From positions 1,364,001 to 1,428,000 of the forward strand of contig JAXBDG010000009.1 of assembly GCA_036320915.1 (NCBI GenBank): a stretch of 64,000 nucleotides of DNA. Reading direction: 5' to 3'. The number at the start of each line of letters is the position of its first letter. Position 1 is the first letter of the stretch. The notes under the pieces are model-generated. The model was not told where the DNA came from and ran no database searches. It was given only the letters and a program-made list of their open reading frames with translations. Positions 1 through 12,200 of the stretch are shown here, piece after piece. This DNA comes from Linnemannia elongata (Eukaryota; Mortierellomycota; Mortierellomycetes; Mortierellales; Mortierellaceae). The position numbers and the translations under genes were made by a program.

Positions 1-40
1 ATTTATACAAAATAAAAAAAATAGAGCGAGGGTCCCTCAG

Positions 41-876
41 AGGCAACAATGGAGATGCTTGAGACGTTGAAGGAGGCCCAGGCCAAGGTGACCTTCTTCA
101 CCAACGCAACCTGGCTCCAATACATGCAATACGCTGGAGTGACCCGCCACGCCTACCTCGATGGCCATCTGATCGGTATGACCTACCGTCTCCCCTCCGA
201 CACCTCAGCCGGCCACACCGACAATGACATCAAGGAAGACATTGGCCGCGCCTCGCGTACGATTCAGGACCTTATCGGTGTCTATCCAAAGTACATCAAG
301 ATCCACGAGTCCAACCTCAAGGACCCTCGCTTGCTCAACCTCGTCAAGTCTATGGGTTACACCCTCGTTGGCTTCAATATGGATGAATATGATTACAAGT
401 ACAACACTGCCGCGACATCCACCCAGATCGCAGAGGTGTTTAACGCCATGTTCACCAAGCAGATGGATGCCTATGGTCGCAAGGCCTCTTACGTCGTTGC
501 TGGATACGACGTCCCCACCACCGGAGCTGCCTCTGGCCTCCCCAAGGTCATCAACACTATCCAGGCCCATGCCTACGACATGGTCCGTCTTGATGGCTGC
601 ACCAACGACAAGACCCCCTACAAGAAGGACCCCATCCTCAACAACGGTTATGTTGGTGACGCAAAGTCCTTTGGCGCTGTCGAGTACAAGCACGGCCAAA
701 AGTCTGTCAACTATACCCCTGGCGGAAACCAGCAAAACAAGGGTGTATCATCCCCTGCCGGAAACGATGGCAAGACTACTCAGGATACGACTGCCAAGTC
801 TGCTGGCTCTAGACTCACAGCTGTTGCATCCGTCATGGCCATCATTCCTGCCCTCGCAATCGCATACTTCCTTTAA
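41..876 (+). CDS. Polysaccharide deacetylase-like GPI-anchored protein (3' part)
   Basis: This is the 3' exon of a secreted carbohydrate esterase family 4 (chitin deacetylase) type protein; the upstream exons lie outside the window. A CTCAG at 36-40 looks like a 3' splice site, and the frame stays open from there through ATG 49 to TAA 876. The segment reading KVTFFTNA and the later GYTLVGFNMDEYDY match the NodB-fold core. The metal-site motif expected after DGH (His-Ser/Thr-x-x-His) is replaced by GHLIGMTYRL (nt 163-192), and the Arg-Pro-Pro-Tyr motif is replaced by KYIKIHES (nt 289-312). The enzyme may therefore be inactive. A Ser/Thr/Gly-rich linker is followed by a hydrophobic C-terminus (TAVASVMAIIPALAIAYFL), typical of a GPI signal, so the protein should sit on the plasma membrane or cell wall. 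The family call is fairly firm; the loss of activity is inferred. Confidence 0.75.
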
Positions 877-1203
877 GGAGTGCCCTCTTGTTCAGCTTTC
901 ACAAAGAACAAAAGAACAACACCAGCAATACAACCCACCGTGTACAGACAACCAACGTGGACCAAAAAAATACAATTCCAATAAACTATCATAATCAATG
1001 CATATGTTATAGTAGTTCATTATTCTTAATGGGGGGGTGTGATATGAGTACAGAGAAGAGAAAATAACAAAAAAGCAAAAGCAGTGTATCTAAAGAAGGG
1101 AAAATGTCAAGCGAGAAGGAGGGAATGCCAGATGCCGTATCGTGAATTGAAGTGAATTGAGAGCAAAGAAAAAAAACAAGCAAGCAGACGAACGTCTAAT
1201 CTC
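877..1203. other. Convergent 3' intergenic region
   Basis: The 327 bases between the stop codons of the deacetylase-like gene (+) and lipoyl synthase (-) must hold both 3' UTRs. AT-rich stretches with AATAAAC near 980 and AAAATAAC near 1061 could serve polyadenylation. No ORF or repeat of note is seen. Confidence 0.6.
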
Positions 1204-3295
1204 TTAGACACGAACTCCAGCGTCCGTCAGCTTGACGACCGCATCGTTTCCGATAATGGGAATGGCCGATTCCTTCTCCTTCTTCAAGATGTTGCTGATG
1301 TAGAACTCTCCTGCCTTGTATGAGGAACGAACCAAGGGTCCTGAGGCAACATACTTGAAGCCGCGCTCCTCTGCCAACTTCTGATACCGCTCAAAGACCT
1401 CGGGCTTGACGTATTCGTGCACACGCATGTGCTTCTTGGTGGGTCGCATGTACTGCCCCAAAGTCAACACATCGACATCAGCCTTGCGGAGCTCTATTTA
1501 CAAATCAAAGGAGAATGGCGTGACAAAAAGATAAGAGGGTTAATAAACGGGGCCTGCTAATTCACTGTATCAGACGTCGATGCACATAGAAACGAAACTT
1601 GTAGTCTTACCATCCATGGCGTGGATAACCTCTGCCTCAGTCTCGCCGCATCCCAACATCATACTGGTCTTGGTCAACAAACCAGGCTTGGCCTTCTTTG
1701 CGTGAGCCAAGACGGCGATCGACTGTCTGAACTTTGCGCGGGGGTCACGGACGTAAGCGGAGAGCGCCTCGACAGTTTCAATGTTGTGAGCATAGACGTC
1801 CAATCCTGAAGTTGCCACACGAGCCACGCACTCCATGTCTCCCTGGAAATCTCCCGTCAAGCACTCCACCAGGATCTTGGGTGCCCTATTAGACAAGAAT
1901 TACACAAAGCGTTAGAAGCAGTCCGTAGTGAACACTTAACATTGATTTGAAAGAGAAGCGCGGTGGTAAGCTATAGCAAGATGTGCACTACTTACTTCTG
2001 CTTCAACTTCGTAATGGTCTCTGCAAAGTGAGCGGATCCACCGTCAGCAAGGTCTATTCGGAGGAGAGCCACCAAAAAATGCGAAGGAACGAATTAGATA
2101 CAGTTGACATTCTTAGCTCTCCTTTCCCAAGGCAAATAGTGGCGGGAGAGTGGGAGAGCGGCGATAAGCGTGCGCAGTGAAAGGCGGGCAAAAAAATAAT
2201 CGCAACAATGACAAGTTCTTACCATCACGATCGACAGAGGTCAAGACGACATAGTCCAAGCCCCATCGGGAGATAGCCTCAGCAGTGTTCTCTGGCTCAT
2301 GAATATCCAAAGGCTTGGGTGCCTTGCTGGTCTTGACAGAACAGAAACGGCATCCGCGGGTGCACTCGTCTCCCATCAACTACAAATTGGCACACACACA
2401 GCAAATCAAAATAAAGGTCAGATCCAGGGCGCCTTTTCGCGGAAAACAAAGAAACTTGAAACAATGTACGTGGGCGTGTGGTGATGAGGGTAGTGGCAAC
2501 ACTTGGTGGGAGTGAATAGGGCAAGTGAGAAGCGTTGGTGGTGCCAACTGAGATCGACTTACCATGATAGTAGCAGTGGCGGTCTGGTGCTCTCCACCGC
2601 CCCAGCAGTCGGAGATGTTGGGGCATTTGGCCTCCTCGCAGACCGTGTGAAGTTTGAGCTCCCTGAGGTTTTTCTTGATCTCTGTATAGTTCTTTCCAAC
2701 GGGAATGGCCGTCTTGAGCCACTCTGGCAAACGCTGCTTTCTAGACACATTAAGGAAGTACACAAACGTGATGACTGACATTCTTAGCGAACAACTCTCA
2801 ATAATACCCGATCTGTTGGCGACCGTGTGGTTCATATCTTTCGACAAATCAAAAGGAAAAAAACGTACGGTGCACGCTTGGCAGGCTTTCCAGTTGCCTT
2901 AGCGACAGCTTCAGCAGCCTCCTTCTCGACAACAGTCTCCTTGAGCTCCAAAGCCTCCTCGACCGACAGCTTTTGGTTTCCGCCAACAAAGTCGTCAAAG
3001 CTGGGTCCGCTGGCGAACTTGTCAGCAAACTTTGACTTTTTGGGTCCTGCTCCTGCGGGCGTGTCCTTGACGACTGTGGCGTTGTAGTTCCTGATGGCCT
3101 ATATGAGGTTTGCGCGTTTCGACAGAAGGTTGTGTTAGTCGGCTGCTGTCCTTGTAGTCGGTTAAGACTGGGTGAGCTCTTTTCCATTTCATGAGCAAGT
3201 GTTGTGAAGCGTACCATGGCAGCAGATGTCCTTGCGAGGGGACGAGAGATTTGCTGGGTGAGCAGGACTCGTGAGGCGACCTTTAGACTGGACAT
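1204..3295 (-). CDS. LIP5: Lipoyl synthase, mitochondrial
   Basis: A radical-SAM enzyme that inserts two sulfurs into octanoyl groups on the lipoyl domains of pyruvate and 2-oxoglutarate dehydrogenases and the glycine cleavage H protein in the mitochondrial matrix. Seven exons join in frame: 3215-3295, 2869-3098, 2563-2740, 2223-2379, 1996-2053, 1611-1885 and 1204-1493, giving 422 residues. The auxiliary cluster motif [12 protein letters not shown] (Cys138, 143, 149), the radical-SAM motif CTRGCRFC (Cys169, 173, 176) and the C-terminal RSSY (382-385) are all intact. The N-terminus ([20 protein letters not shown]) is basic and hydroxylated, as in a mitochondrial presequence. Every intron ends in TAG. 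The gene is tandem with MTO1, both reading leftwards, but 940 bases separate them. Confidence 0.96.
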
Positions 3296-4235
3296 GGCGT
3301 GTATGTATATGTGTGTATGGGTAAAGGGAGTATGCGGGGTGTAAGTGTTGTTGATGGTGGTCGTGAAGAAGAAGAAGACAGAGAGTGGAGAGTGAATAGC
3401 AGAGTGAAGGGAATGAAAGAGGAGTAAGTGGGAGAAGAAAGAAGAGAGATCGGAAACACTTTTTGAGTTTTCCTCCTTTGCCTTTGTCTGTGAAGTTATT
3501 CCACCGAGTCAGGGAAGAAAAAAAAATCGAAAATTCAAAGTCCTTGCCTTTGGTGTGAGGTGTGGGCAAAAAACACTTTCGGAAAAGAAAGGACAAAAAT
3601 GTTACACTCCTCATACATCCACATTCACAAGCGTTGGGGCTCCACCACCACCATAGCGCCTCTTTGCTCCTCCTTCTCTTGAGTATGTTGTTTCGGAGTC
3701 ATGCATAGATTCATTCTTTGTCTCCGCAGTGCAAGGCCATCTCGGAAATCTGCGTCAAAATGTTATGACTTCACCGAGCCACAGCGTGGGTAACTGGACC
3801 TTCCAAGACAACAGGCGACTGTATGTAACCAGCTCGGCATTTTTTAATTATGCTCGCTCTGCCACAACCAGGTCCACTCCCTGTGCTTCTGCGTTGCTCG
3901 CTTTTGCTCCCCGCTTTTCCCACTCCAAATCATTTTGCGTTCATGCCCCACACCTCCCATACTTCACACACTTCACCGACCGGGAACTTCGGGATCCACC
4001 CCTTCTTCCTCATATACTCTTCCTCATCCTCATTTCCAGGCGTTGCCCTTCTCTTTTTGCTCTCTTTCCTCTCTTCTAACTTTCCTAGTACCCATCTCGC
4101 CACTTGCACCCCTTATATCGACATCTGGTTTAACTTCGTTTATGTTACAGCGCATTTCTAAAGTGGTAGTAGTACATGGTAGGCTTTCGCTAATGCTTGG
4201 AGATGATGAAAGATGGATTTTAGAGGAAACGTTCT
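3296..4235. other. Promoter side of LIP5 and 3' flank of MTO1
   Basis: This 940-base gap lies upstream of LIP5. The plus strand is GA-rich from about 3360 to 3470, so the LIP5 sense strand is pyrimidine-rich just before its start codon, as for most genes here. The stretch 3850-4090 is CT-rich on the plus strand. No convincing exon, TATA box or RNA gene was found. Confidence 0.5.
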
Positions 4236-6928
4236 TTAAAAGTCCTTGGCCATGAGGCGCTGTCGGAGACGGTCCTTTCGGCTGCCAGAACGGATTGGCT
4301 CGCCTGTGAGCATGGTTGGAAGACGCTTTGTCCTTTGAACGTACTTGAGCAGCTCCACGATACTCGTTGGTGTGATTCCTTCAATTCGTTTTGCAGCACC
4401 CTATAAACACGTTGAGCAAAAAATGTCAATAAAAAGTCGAGCAGATCAAGGCTAAGCATACTGCGTGAGTGAACGACAGAAGAGGACGAAAAGAAAGGTT
4501 TACCAGAGTGGCGGGACGGTGACGCTCCAGTTTGGTGCGGTTCTCGTTTGACAAGTTCGGGACACTATTGGGAAGATGGAGATTTCGAAACAAGAAGCTC
4601 GTTAGCTCTTCAGGTCACCCAAAACTGAGAACAGTAAATTGCATTCGGCATTACTTTCACACGGTACTTACGCAGAGTAATCAATGTCAGAAGGCAGCTC
4701 CATGTTCTCGTCTCTCATAAATGCAGTGACCTCTGCGCCCTGTCGACGAAGATATACCGAGTAGGCACCCTCAATCTCAATCTTGTTCTGGACAGCAGGA
4801 TCCATCTCCTTCAACTCGGGAATGGCCTCGTGAAACTGCTGCATTTTGGCGTTGGGGAACCCAAGCATTTCGATCGCACTAGATTACAATCAGCAGACAT
4901 ATTAGCAGCCTGTCCAAATGAACAAACAATCCTGCCCACCCACGTGGATGCACAATCATGAACAAGTTACCTTCGCTTGACACCGTCATCGCTCTTGCCG
5001 AAGCCATATTCAGCCCACTTGGCAGGCGACAACTTGAACTCACTCATAAGCAGCATCCCTCGGTTCATCTCCGCCTCCATCTTTTGGTAGACATTCCAGC
5101 GGTAGTCTGTAACACAACCTGCCTCATATCCCTTGCGAGTTAGGCGCAGATCGGCATTATCTGCACGCAGAGTCAACCGGTACTCGGACCGCGATGTAAA
5201 GATCCTGTAGGGTTCCTCGACACCCTTGGTAATAAGATCGTCAACCAGCACTCCGATGTAGGCATCTGCACGAGTGAGGATCAGGGGCGCCTTGGACTTT
5301 GCAGCCAGACCGGCGTTGATGCCGGCAAGGACACCCTGGGCAGCAGCCTCCTCATATCCAGTAGTTCCGTTGATTTGTCCCGCAAGGTACAGACCGTGGA
5401 TACGATGTGTCTCCAGTGTCCGCTTGAGCTCTCGAGGATCAACATAGTCGTACTCGACACCGTAACCGCATCGCAAGACCGTGACATTCTCCAAACCCTT
5501 GATTGTCCTCAACATCTCGATCTGCTCCTTCTCAGGAAGGGTCATCGAGATACCGTTGGGATAGATGACATCGTTATCGTAACCCTCGGGCTCCAACCAG
5601 ATGGTATGAGCTTCCTTAGTGGTAAAGCGCATGATCTTGGACTCGATCGAGGGGCAGTAGCGTGGACCCTTGACGGTTTCACGAATGTGGATCGACTTGT
5701 GCAAGTTGTTACGGATAATCTCATGCGTCTTTGGGTTGGTGCTGGTCTGGTAACAAGCCAACTGGTTGTGTCCATTGGCAACCTCCTTGTTCAGGTACGA
5801 AAAAGGCGAAGGGGGTTGGTCACCATATTGAGGCGTGAGTTCTGAAAAGTCAATCGTCTTGCCATCCAGTCGAGGGGGTGTTCCTGTCTTAAGTCGAGAG
5901 AGCTCGAATCCTGCCTGTGCCAATGAATCCGAAAGTCCAATAGATGCTTCCTCGTTGATACGTCCTGCCGGGTATGCCTCCAGTCCGATATGAATCTCTC
6001 CTCGCAAAAACGTTCCTGTAGTAATAACCACCTTGGGTGCATGGATCACCTCTCCCGATTCTAATCATTACAACGAACCAACGGTCAGATAGGAGACATG
6101 TTGAATGAGCACCATGTTATATAGCAAACCTCAAAAACGACAAGGCAGGCATGGACATAGCTGAACATGATGTGACGTACCAAGCTTGATTCCTTTGATC
6201 TCTCCTTGTACGTTATTCTGGCCTGGGGTGGGTGGCAAGATCTCGGCCCCGAGAACAATATCGGAGACTGATCCAGCCTTGATGGTCAAGTTGGGATACT
6301 CGTTCAAGGCAGCTTGCATGTGTTTCTTGTACAGCTTCCTGTCGATCTGAGCACGAGGGCCGTGAACCGCAGGTCCCTTCGATCGATTCAAGATCCTGAA
6401 TTGTACGCCAGCCAAATCCGAGATTCGGCCACAGAGACCATCCAGAGCGTCAATTTCCCGAACAAGGACTCCTTTGCCAACGCCACCAAAAGAGGGGTTG
6501 CATGACATTTCACCTATGTATGATTCAAAACCAGTTGTGTCAGTCGAGTCTGGCTTGTCTTGTTTGTGGGTACAGTCAAGAGTTACGAATGTCTGTTGAA
6601 GGAACATACCAATAGTGTCCAGCTTTTGGGTGAGCAGCAAGGTCTTGGCGCCTGTTCTGGCAGCAGCGGCACAGGCTTCGGATCCTGCATGACCTCCTCC
6701 CACAACGATAACGTCGTACGAGGTCTCAGGGGTGGGAGGAAGAGCCTGCGAAGCCGCCAACGTTACTGACCGCACTTGTCCTGAAAGCGATGAACGAGTG
6801 TTCCATACTTGTGCCCGGGTGTTTTGTTGCAGGGTTCGGAAGGGGGTTTTGGCGAGAGTCGAGAAGGCGTTCCTGGACAGCGTGGTGGTGTGACTGACAA
6901 GCACCAGTTTCCTTGAAACCTTGAACAT
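4236..6928 (-). CDS. MTO1: Mitochondrial tRNA 5-(carboxymethyl)aminomethyluridine enzyme MTO1/GidA
   Basis: An FAD protein that, with the GTPase MSS1/GTPBP3, modifies the wobble uridine of mitochondrial tRNAs reading two-codon boxes. Six exons: 6610-6928, 6181-6513, 4971-6060, 4672-4878, 4504-4564 and 4236-4400, giving 724 residues. The Rossmann FAD motif [15 protein letters not shown] lies at 72-86. The GidA signatures [13 protein letters not shown] and [14 protein letters not shown] are present, and the C-terminal tail ends with the RHRPATLGAAKRI helix that binds the GTPase and tRNA. The start at 6928 gives a basic, Ser/Thr-rich mitochondrial presequence. An in-frame ATG at 7057 would add 43 residues that also look like a targeting segment, so the start is not settled. 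Confidence 0.95.
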
Positions 6929-7195
6929 GAGCGAGAAGGTTCGAATTAAAAATACGGCGAAGGGTGCTCTTGTAATGAAAAATGGTCCTGCTCTGCTGGG
7001 TTGTGTGATGGTGATGCTCGACAGAAGTTGATCAGGGGCAGAGAGAGAGATTGACAACGAGAGAGAGAGGAAAGGGGTGAACAGGCAGACACCTCTTCAA
7101 AGAAAGGGTCCGAGTATGTTTTGATTGGTGGGTGGCTTTGACGCCGCTGCATTTTTATTATTTCATCTCTCAATGCATCTTTACGGACGACATTA

Positions 7196-8597
7196 TTACT
7201 GGCCAGGATAGCCCTGATAGCCTGGGGGTGGTGGAGGAGCGCCGTAGGGTGCATAGTTTCCTGGAGGCCTCATTGGGGGTGGAGGTGCCCCTGGGTATCC
7301 TGGCTGCTGCATAGGAGGATACCCGGGGGGAGGGGGTCCTCCTTGCATCATTGGAGGCTGGTTAGGGTTGGGCGCATACATGCCAGGGGGGGGAGGAAGT
7401 GGTGCGCCGGGCGGTGGAATGGCGCCAAAAGGAGGAGGCCTTGATGGTTGACCCAGAGGAATGGCATTGCTTCCGTGATATTGTGGCTGTGGTGGGGGTT
7501 GCATATGGTTAGGATATCCACCGAACCGTGGAGGCTGGCCATAAGGTGCTGGTGGCCGTGGCATGCCAAGGGGTTGTCCATGGGGCTGTGAAAAGGGTGG
7601 AGGGCGAGACATGGGTGCTGCGGCGTTGGCTCCTGTGGGTGTGAATCCTCCTGGTCCTGGTCCCGCTCCTGGTCCCGCTCCTGGAATATCTGCGAAGAAA
7701 CGATTTGGCATAGGCTGGTTCTTTTTTCCTTGAGCAGCGATCAAACGTTCTATAGATAATATCACAGAGAAATACAGATCAGTAAAAAGAAATAAAGTGC
7801 CAATCTTCAAAGCATAAACTATGAATGGGCTGCAGTTGGTCCAAAGGGTATAGCGTACCTGCGGCTGATCCGTGTCGCTCTCCCTTTCCGTCCTTCTTGT
7901 AAGCATATCCGACTGTGATGGGCTTGTTGGCCAAGATCTGACCGTTCATGGCATCAATAGCTGCATCTGAACTCTCAAAGTTGTCAAAACTGACGAAACC
8001 ATATCCCTTCGATTGACCCGTCTCGAGATCGCGTGCCACCTTGGCATGTCCCATGATAGTTCCAAAGGCACTGAATGTGTCGCGAAGTAATGCCTCGTCT
8101 GCGTCAGGCGAAAGGTTTCCGATGAAGAGAGATGCGCCCACATCGAGATTTTTCTTGTCCGATGTTGCTTTGTTGATCCTGAGGGGCTTTCCATAGAGTT
8201 TGACCTGGTTGAGGATCTTGCAGGCATAGTCCGCGTCATCTTCTGATACGTATTCACAGAATCCGTAGTTTTGATGCATCTGTGTCACTCTGTCTTTGGG
8301 CAAATGTACATTAACTAGGTGTAGCAGATATTAATAATAATAAGAAGAATAAAGAGATGGTGAGTATTGGTAATGCGTATTCGAAGCCTTTCAATTGCTA
8401 TGGTAAGAACATTGACCTTGTCATTGTCCTGGTCCAAGAGTAAACAACGCGATGTCATCTAAGAGAGTATTCGAGTATAGCTTACCGACGGGTCCTGCTT
8501 GCGCCATCAGCTCCCAGACAAGCGTGTCTGAGCATCGGTCGTCGAGGTTGCCGACGTAGACTGTTGCATCCTGGTTGCGCTCTATTGGCTGTGCCAT
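7196..8597 (-). CDS. SF3B4: Splicing factor 3B subunit 4 (SAP49/Hsh49)
   Basis: A U2 snRNP protein of the SF3b complex that contacts pre-mRNA near the branch site. Three exons (8486-8597, 7859-8314, 7196-7749) give 373 residues. RRM1 starts with RNP2 VYVGNL at 13-18 and has RNP1 YGFCEYV. RRM2 has LFIGNL and KGYGFVSF. The two RRMs are separated by the short linker typical of SF3B4. The C-terminal half is a Pro/Gly/Met-rich tail (repeated GAGPG, PPPPG and MRPPG), also as in the family. The first exon ends inside RRM1, and both introns end in TAG. The start lies 662 bp from the start of the divergent SWR1-type gene. Confidence 0.95.
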
Positions 8598-9259
8598 GGT
8601 CGTTATGTTGTGTGGAGGAAAAGGATCTTTTTCTGCTGAAAGGCGAACTCGTCCTTAACTCTTGTGCCTCCAGCAGGAGGACGAATCCAAGCCACAGAAA
8701 AATCAAAAAGAAAGGGGTGATCGCGTCTCTCTGTCAAAAGATGGACAACAAACCAGAGGAAAGGATAGGGGTGCTGTACAGGGTTAGGAAGTCGACAATA
8801 GCTCAAACACACACACACCTACACAAACACAATGTGGCCATCATAGAGATAGCATCCCCATCCATGGACAGGGGTACACGCCTTTTCTTTTTGATAGGAC
8901 TGACATGTTTGACGTGGTTGTTGTTGTTATTTTCTTTTTCGTTGTTGGTTTTGTGTTGCGTTTTGACTTTTTTGTTCTGTTTTGTTTTTTTTCTTTCTCC
9001 ACTTTTTGATCCCCTCCCCCCTCCCCCTGTCATCTTTCTTTTCATTTTTTGATTCCGCTTCTTTACTTTTACTTTCACTTTACTCCCTGTTCCACCCCCA
9101 CTCCCACGCCTTCAATCGACCCCTCCTTCATAAACCTCACTCCCTCTCTCCCTCACAAACATCTGTCTTTACAAGCTCCGTCGATCGCAAACAGCAGAGA
9201 AAAAAAAGAAACGCGGCTTTTGATGCGTCCACTGACGCCACTGATCCTGCCTTGAATTC
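8598..9259. promoter_or_regulatory. Divergent promoter region SF3B4 / SWR1-like
   Basis: Two genes start outward from this 662-bp region, so it must contain both promoters and 5' UTRs. An ACACACACAC run lies near 8807. From about 8915 to 9180 the plus strand is strongly T- and CT-rich, leading into the SWR1-like ATG at 9260. No clear TATA box was seen. The call rests on position and composition only. Confidence 0.6.
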
Positions 9260-12200
9260 ATGTCCCAGAACCCAGAACCCTCCTCGAACCTTCTTGCCTC
9301 GGCCCCAGCAGAAGCGAACGTCAACGCAGCAACAGCACCCGTCCCATCCACTCCCATAGTCCAAGCTCAAGCTCAAGCGCCCGCTGCTTCAGCCGCGTCC
9401 GAGACTGATGCCACAGACAGACCCGTGTCCTCGCCCAGATCCCCTCACAGGGCAACATCCCCTTCTTCTTCCCCTCACCCAAACCACTTGGACCTGGGCA
9501 CCAAACAAGCTCTCGATCCTCACCTTAGCTGTTCCCTGAATCTCGAATCACACTCATCCATGGCAACACCCCAGTCTTCTTCAGCGGTGGATTCACCACC
9601 AAGCGAGCCAGCACAGATCATGATTTCAGGCAGCCCTGGCATGGTCATCAAGGAAGAAATGTCCTCACTCGACAACTCCAACACCACAACCGACACGTGG
9701 GCCAAGGAAGAGAAACAGCAACAGCAACAACAACAAAAGTCTACAGAACCAGCAGCTACGACTACCACTACCACTGCGATGACTGTGATACCCAACGGTC
9801 ACGTTTCGAATGATTCTCCCGCTGAGCCAGTTCCCGTCAAGAGGGGTCCTGGTAGACCCCCACGGTCCCAGATGGCATCAACACCCGTTCCCGCTGTCGA
9901 CACCTCTTCCGATTCGACGTCCCGTCCGCGGAGAACACCTCGGGCCGTCACCGCCTCGCCTATTTCAGGTTCGCCAGTAACTCTGGGACAGAACACTCAC
10001 ACGACACGATCGCAGGATTCCACACCTGCAGCAACCACACCAGACACTGCAAACCCAAGTAGAATGTCAGGACAGCGTACATCCTCCCGACAAATCCGAA
10101 CTCCTGGAAAGTTTCTCACAGACTTCTCGCCAGCACCAGTGTCCACCAAGCCCAACACAGTCAAGGCAACGGCATCAAATCAACGCCCTTTACTCAACCA
10201 ACAGCCAGTACAGGAACCGCCCCGGAAAAGAGGGCCTGGGCGACCAGTCACCAACCCCAACAATATCCATCGTTCTGCGGCTGTTGCCAAATCAGCTCCA
10301 CCCTCTCCTCCACCGGTGATTCCATTGAAGCGTGGGCCAGGAAGACCTCCTCGTAACCCGCTCTCAGTCAAAGCGACACCTCATGTGGTCAACACGGCCA
10401 CTGCCGGCTCAAGGACAAAATCAAAATCTGCCTCACCTACCATGATCAGATCATCCAATCATGCCACCATTAACGGCTCGCGATCCAGCACTGCAACTTC
10501 TACTCCAAAATCTCCATCGTCCGCGGCAAGTGAGCCTGTGACAGTGGTACGGCGCGGTCCTGGAAGGCCTCCCCGGAGCTCTGAAAGCGCTAACTCGTCT
10601 CCCTCATCATCATCGCCGACGTCTTCACACTGGAAGTATCCGACCCAGACACAAATTGTCATCCCTGGATCGTCGCCCACCTCATCAAGGTCTCGGAAAC
10701 GCTACAACAAAAGCGAAGCAGAGGAGGAGGACGTACCTGGATCACCTGATGGCATGGAATCTGGATTCCCTCTTCGTAAGCGACGTGTCGTTTCGCTCAC
10801 CAACATGTCCACTTCCAGTCAAAGCTCGGCACGCAGCAAACCTCCACCACCACCTGAGCCTCCCAAGCCTCCAACACCCCCAAAACCTCTGACACCCCTG
10901 GATCGCCTACGTCAGGCCAAAGTTGTCGAGCAGGAGGGGAAGCTTCACGAAGTCATCGATCATCACGATAGCTTGGCACGCGAGCTCTATCATTTGGAGA
11001 CGTACACGACGATGCTGACCTACGACCCTGTCAAGATCAAGTCGGACCACAGCGAGAAAATGATCAGGGTATGCTGACTGATGAGAGGTCTTTTGCCTGC
11101 TGTTGTTAATTTTGAAATGAATCAAAACTGATCACTACGCTTGGTAATTGTATCAATTATAATTAGTTTCTTCGTAACTTTGACCTCTGGTCCCAGGTGC
11201 CGGATCTGGTGTCGAACGTTCAATTGAGTACCAACAGGATATCGACTAGGAGGAGCGCCAATGAACATCGCGAGCAGCTGGTGGATATACTTCAAAAGAA
11301 CGTGGAGGGCGCTTTACCACGACGCACGGATTTATCCTCGATTGACCTAATCCGTCAAGGACCATTGCGAGGATACCCTCCGCAGTTCGCCAGCTTTGAT
11401 CAGTACCTGAACTCGTTTGTCTATGTGGATGACGAGGAGGTAACGCCGGAAGAAGCTCACAGCCGTGCCGAGACGCATGCCCAGCTTCTGGATCGAATCG
11501 ACACACTAAGGGCCGAGGGGAGACTTGGTGGCAAGCCAGGCAAGCCATTTGTCGACCCGGAGGTTCCAAAGCTGCATTACAATTGGCTGATGGAGCACAT
11601 CATGACATCGTCACGACTTATCAAGGAGGAAGGAAAACTGCAGATGGCGCGCGCACGCAAAGTCAGCAAGATGATTACTCGCCACTTTGAGCAGCTTCAC
11701 GGCAAGAGCGAGCGCGAACAGCGGCTGGAGGAGAAGCGGATGCGGAAGGTGGCCAAACTGACGTCGAACGAAGTGAAAAAGAAATGGCGCTACGTTGAAG
11801 GAGTAGGTTTCTAGAAGATATATGTATGGTGTTTTTATGAGAGACTCGTCGTAAGTTATCTCTTGCTAATGTTGAATGACTTTCATTTCTCCTTAACAGA
11901 TCGTCAAGGCTCGCCACAAGGCATTGTTGAAGGAGGAACAGGAAGAGGCCGGCAAGCGACATCTGAACCTCATTCTGGAACACTCGACGCAAATTCTGGA
12001 GGTGCAGCAGAGCACGCTGATTGGGACTCCTGTCACACCTGGAAATGGATCAGCCTCTGACGCCCCAGACCTGTCTGAAGTACTCAGTGATCTCCCATCC
12101 GTGCCTTCGGCTACTGAGCCAAGCAGCCGTCGATCTTCTGTCGCCTTATCGGCTATTTCATCAGATGCCGAACTGGATGCAGGAGACGCCGAGTTCACCT

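Noticed and set aside
205..735. Antisense ORF of 176 codons opposite the deacetylase-like gene
   Set aside because: It is a shadow of the real reading frame; the sense strand carries the recognisable domain and GPI signal.
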